Positions 6,695 through 8,656 of a stretch of DNA of 8,656 bases are shown here, in pieces. The translations under genes were made by a program, and so were the position numbers. The notes beneath the pieces are model-generated. The model did not search any database and was not told where the DNA came from. It worked only from the letters and a program-made list of their open reading frames with translations. This DNA is from Nitratifractor sp. (GTDB lineage Bacteria > Campylobacterota > Campylobacteria > Campylobacterales > Sulfurovaceae): positions 1 to 8,656 of the forward strand of contig JANTGQ010000046.1 in assembly GCA_024762845.1 (NCBI GenBank), written 5' to 3'. Each line of letters begins with the position of its first letter. The stretch's first letter is position 1.

Positions 6695-6700
6695 ATTATA
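6695..6700 (-). promoter_or_regulatory. -10 box of the FISUMP lipoprotein gene
   Basis: A perfect TATAAT on the minus strand (6700-6695), about 20 nt before the GTG start, giving a very short leader that still holds the GGAG ribosome binding site. No matching -35 box is seen. Confidence 0.5.
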
Positions 6701-6794
6701 AGTCCATTTTACCACAAAGATATTGCAAATCTATGTCACTTCTAAACTTTGGAGCTAAAGAGTCTAGTATCAGTCGCTAACTACTCTAGAGATA

Positions 6795-6971
6795 TTTTAA
6801 ACCCAGATTTCGCATTAGAATTACTTGAAATCTACCAAACGCTTGTGCTGTAGGTATTTGCGGAAAACTTGAGATGCACCCGTAGGCACATCGATAGTTT
6901 CTCCGTAAATGCTTACAGTGCAATGGTTTGTGTAGAATTATGCAATCTCTAATGCGAAATCTGGGTTAAAA
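6795..6971. repeat. 177-bp foldback (full-length inverted repeat) element, MITE-like
   Basis: The outer ends are near-perfect inverse complements: AACCCAGATTTCGCATTAGA (6800-6819) pairs with 6948-6967, and with one bulged A the pairing extends outward through TTTT (6795-6798) and AAAA (6968-6971). The arms keep pairing imperfectly inward (CTAC, CAAAC, CTGTA, ATTT and CGG blocks all recur in the opposite arm) down to GATG (6873-6876) with CATC (6889-6892). The whole unit can therefore fold as one long hairpin. It has no reading frame and lies 3 bases beyond the stop of the decayed regulator gene. It most resembles a non-autonomous mobile repeat. No clear target-site duplication is visible, and no second copy occurs in the window. 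Confidence 0.8.
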
Positions 6972-6974
6972 CAA

Positions 6975-7177
6975 TCACTCCACCCCAATATAAATCTCTA
7001 CCTCACTCTGGCTTAAGTAAAACTCAAAGTCACTTTTAAAAACTCGCGTGTCTTGGCGTTTTTCATCGGAAAAATAGTTCCATATCTCACCCAAGTATCT
7101 ATAACTGCCTGTGGAAGCTCTCCTTTTGTTTCAAAACAAAGATAATTACCCGCTTCGATTTCGTCAAACTCTATGAG
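6975..7177 (-). pseudogene. remnant of an AraC-type effector-binding (GyrI-like) domain gene
   Basis: The minus strand reads LIEFDEIEAGNYLCFETK, then GELPQAVIDTW in one frame (7177 to about 7095), then GEIWNYFSDEKRQDTRVF, then KSDFEFYLSQSEVEIYIGVE and TGA in another frame (about 7094 to 6975). Joined, this looks like the C-terminal half of the effector-binding domain found in AraC-family regulators and GyrI-like proteins: an AGNY..FE.KG strand, a helix with W, DFE.Y, and EIYIGV at the end. A frameshift near 7085-7097 separates the halves, and a TAG (7180-7178) stands directly upstream. No DNA-binding domain is present. I regard it as a decayed gene fragment, not a functional one. Confidence 0.6.
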
Positions 7178-7245
7178 CTACACCCCTGACGTCAAATCTC
7201 CACTTTTTATAATTCCAAAAAATAAAAAGAACTGGTCACCTCTGA
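7178..7245 (-). pseudogene. short fragment similar to the transposase tail, opposite strand
   Basis: On the minus strand the frame ends GIIKSGDLTSGV-stop at the TAG 7180-7178. The plus-strand transposase remnant ends LIIKKFESGDLTARV-stop. The DNA behind SGDLT is 23 of 26 identical (7179-7204 inverted against 7722-7747). It may be the last piece of a second, inverted copy of the same transposase family, or a shared recognition sequence. Only the tail is recognisable; the upstream part of the frame is too diverged to assign. Confidence 0.4.
7179..7204. repeat. left copy of a 26-bp imperfect inverted repeat
   Basis: The reverse complement of this stretch (AGTGGAGATTTGACG then TCAGGGGTGTA) matches 7722-7747 (AGTGGAGATTTGACG then GCAAGAGTGTA) at 23 of 26 positions, in inverted orientation and about 520 bases apart. 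Together the two copies enclose nearly all of the transposase remnant. Confidence 0.8.
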
Positions 7246-7748
7246 CAAAATCGTTATAAATCAAGATATATTACCTCTGAACGATACCTTTATACACTAA
7301 TACGATATATAGAGTACAATCCTATTGAAGCAGGGCTATCCCAAAAAGTAGGAGAGTATCCTTTTACTTTGGCTCATCTTATTTTTATTTCAAAGGATTT
7401 TTATCCATGTACTAAAGAATCCATACTATTTAGAGATTATGATGTCAAGTCGTTGAGTGGTTTTTGGGGAATTGAGTTTAGTCAGCATGATTTAACTTTT
7501 TTACAAACAGTACAAAATAGAAAGATTGAGAAAAAAGAGGATATGATTATACTTAGCAAATCAAAATCGTTGGAGAAGCATTTTATGGATTGAAAAGTAA
7601 GATGGAGAGAAAGTAAGTTATATCTTTGACTTATTTAGAGGATGGGTATTCTCAAATTGAGATTGCTAATTATCTTGGATTGTCTAAATCGGCTGCTTCT
7701 TTAATTATTAAAAAGTTTGAAAGTGGAGATTTGACGGCAAGAGTGTAA
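7246..7748 (+). pseudogene. REP-associated (Y1/IS200-like) transposase remnant, 5'-truncated and frameshifted
   Basis: From 7246 the plus strand reads QNRYKSRYITSERYLYTL, then IRYIEYNPIEAGLSQKVGEYPFTL. This is the typical block after the catalytic core of REP-associated tyrosine transposases (RAYT, Y1 family), which cut and rejoin single strands at hairpin repeats. The frame continues to KSLEKHFMD-stop at 7593. A frame change near 7580-7590 then gives FYGLKSKMERK, a TAA (about 7612), and LTYLEDGYSQIEIANYLG, then LSKSAASLIIKKFESGDL and a TAA at 7746-7748. This last part is a helix-turn-helix tail, as in many such transposases. The N-terminal half with the His-hydrophobe-His motif and catalytic Tyr is absent. 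The longest intact piece begins in frame at 7246, with a TTG at 7369, but I do not think it is a functional gene. Confidence 0.75.
7722..7747. repeat. right copy of the 26-bp imperfect inverted repeat
   Basis: Partner of 7179-7204 (23 of 26 positions when inverted). It encodes the last residues of the transposase remnant. A shorter 10-bp inverted match of AAGTGGAGAT (7721-7730) recurs as ATCTCCACTT at 7809-7818, just beyond the remnant. Confidence 0.8.
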
Positions 7749-7823
7749 GGTTAATGTAACATCAGGGATTATTGTTCAGATGATACCCTCCTATCCGCAG
7801 AGTTTGACATCTCCACTTCCTTG

Positions 7824-8453
7824 TTACTCAATAAACTCAACCACCTCTTCAAATGGCAATCTTAGTTGCTCTGACTGCTCGTTTAGTCTGTAGCCAAAGG
7901 GTACAACAACAGAGACTTGCCATTTTTTAGTGTCGAGCCCTAGTATCTCCTCTACTTTCTCTTTCTCAAAACCCTCTATTGGGCAAGAGTCTATGCCGAT
8001 GTATGCTGCGGCTGTCATCATATTGCCTAGTGCTATATAGGTTTGCTTGGATGTCCAGTTGTAGATATTTTCGTCAGAGCTTAGTGTATGGGCTAAGTGT
8101 TTGGCGTAGAGCCCCATATACATATCTAAACTCTCTTGTGGCATATTGCGGCGCTTAAAGCGTTTTTCTACTTCGCCGCTCTCTACTTTTACATTCTCGA
8201 TAGCTGCCAGTATAACTACAAGGTGTGAGCAAGAGGTAATTTGCACCTGATTCCAGCAAGCTGGGCGCAGAGTTGCTTTTAACTCTTCGTTCGTAATAAC
8301 CAAGAACTTCCACCCCTCCATACCAAAAGAGGATGGCGACTTTCTGCCCGCTTCTAAAATATAGTGCATCTTCTCATCATCTATCGTTTTTGCCTCATCA
8401 AATACTTTACATGCATGTCTAAAGTCCATTGCTTTACTAAAGTTGTTGTTCAT
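7824..8453 (-). CDS. NfsB-like FMN-dependent NAD(P)H nitroreductase
   Basis: Soluble flavoprotein of 209 residues, a normal length for the nitroreductase family; such enzymes reduce nitro compounds, quinones or similar acceptors with NAD(P)H through FMN, and act as homodimers. Family features in order: FRHACKVFD (11-19), with R12, H13 and K16 at FMN-phosphate positions; SPSSFGMEGWKF (39-50); the helix NWTSKQTYIALGNMMTAAA (132-150); the FMN/substrate loop CPIEGF (157-162); and PFGYR (185-189) near the C-terminus. The physiological substrate cannot be told. AAAGGAGAG lies directly before the ATG, and a TATAAT is 26 nt upstream of it. The gene is flanked by the decayed transposase region downstream and a small ORF upstream. 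Confidence 0.93.
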   Translation of the reverse strand: MNNNFSKAMDFRHACKVFDEAKTIDDEKMHYILEAGRKSPSSFGMEGWKFLVITNEELKATLRPACWNQVQITSCSHLVVILAAIENVKVESGEVEKRFKRRNMPQESLDMYMGLYAKHLAHTLSSDENIYNWTSKQTYIALGNMMTAAAYIGIDSCPIEGFEKEKVEEILGLDTKKWQVSVVVPFGYRLNEQSEQLRLPFEEVVEFIE

Positions 8454-8478
8454 TCTCTCTCCTTTACGTTTATCCCGG

Positions 8479-8484
8479 ATTATA
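8479..8484 (-). promoter_or_regulatory. -10 box of the nitroreductase gene
   Basis: A perfect TATAAT on the minus strand (8484-8479), preceded by AT-rich sequence without a good -35 box. The predicted transcript starts near 8472, giving a leader of about 20 nt with the ribosome binding site AAAGGAG. Confidence 0.55.
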
Positions 8485-8530
8485 TTTTGTACTTTACCAT
8501 TTTATATCTACTTTTTCAATAGCTACCCCA

Positions 8531-8644
8531 TTACGAAGAGCAGCTCACATGCGAAATGCCTGCCACATTAAATAGCTGTGCTGGTTTTGGGCGGTAGTAC
8601 TTTGCCTCTATCTCTTCGCTCTGCTCATCGTATGGGTTTGCCAT
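8531..8644 (-). CDS. possible 37-residue small protein
   Basis: A complete short frame from ATG 8644 to TAA 8531, preceded by AGGAGATA, a good Shine-Dalgarno only 3 nt from the ATG. The peptide has an acidic N-terminal half (MANPYDEQSEEIEAKYYRP) and a neutral C-terminal half ending FNVAGISHVSCSS. There is no signal peptide or membrane helix, and a single Cys (C35) near the end. I do not recognise the family. It is followed, 47 bases later, by the nitroreductase -10 box. It could be a real small protein, or the 5' end of a larger gene broken by a stop; it begins only 12 bases from the window edge, so its upstream context is missing. Confidence 0.45.
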   Translation of the reverse strand: MANPYDEQSEEIEAKYYRPKPAQLFNVAGISHVSCSS

Positions 8645-8656
8645 TATCTCCTGTAG

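Noticed and set aside
6795..6971. Integron attC recombination site
   Set aside because: The ends (TTTTAAACCC… / …GGGTTAAAA) do not match the GTTRRRY/RYYYAAC core sites, the unit pairs along its whole length, and there is no integrase or cassette array.
7369..7593. A 74-residue gene starting at TTG 7369
   Set aside because: The same frame continues upstream to 7246 with clear Y1 transposase residues and resumes after a frameshift downstream, so this is the middle of a pseudogene.

Overview
The window looks like a chromosomal segment from a Campylobacterota (Epsilonproteobacteria) bacterium, perhaps a Sulfurovum/Sulfurimonas-like one. That is inferred from the AT-rich composition, the panD-ybaB pairing, the thioredoxin-fold [2Fe-2S] ferredoxin and the style of the transposase remnant. 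No rRNA, tRNA, CRISPR array, integrase or phage gene is visible.

Left part (1-2995, minus strand): gap (glyceraldehyde-3-phosphate dehydrogenase) is followed by a hairpin. A separately promoted gene then runs off the left edge. It encodes a membrane-anchored protein of at least 615 residues that resembles the copper amine oxidase fold but seems to lack the copper ligands.

Centre (2996-5551, plus strand): divergent from gap is a [2Fe-2S] ferredoxin gene with an inverted repeat in its leader and a hairpin after its stop. Next comes a compact operon: panD (aspartate 1-decarboxylase, pantothenate synthesis), ybaB (nucleoid-associated protein) and an ankyrin-repeat gene. The panD/ybaB junction carries a 20-bp tandem duplication that creates a six-codon mini-ORF. 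A separate leucine-rich-repeat gene follows.

Accessory part (5552-7823): 365 bases with no recognisable gene, a FISUMP-domain lipoprotein gene (minus), and then a mosaic of decayed DNA. The mosaic holds a 177-bp foldback (hairpin) element, a broken AraC-type effector-binding-domain gene (minus), and a truncated, frameshifted REP-associated (Y1, IS200-like) transposase remnant (plus). A 26-bp imperfect inverted repeat flanks most of the transposase remnant. This is the most unusual part of the window and the best candidate for an undescribed, non-autonomous mobile repeat.

Right part (7824-8656, minus strand): an NfsB-like FMN nitroreductase gene with its own promoter, and upstream of it a possible 37-residue small protein with a good ribosome binding site. 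The core genes do ordinary housekeeping work (sugar phosphates, coenzyme A precursor, electron transfer, nucleoid). I see no clear multi-gene novel system such as a defence island.
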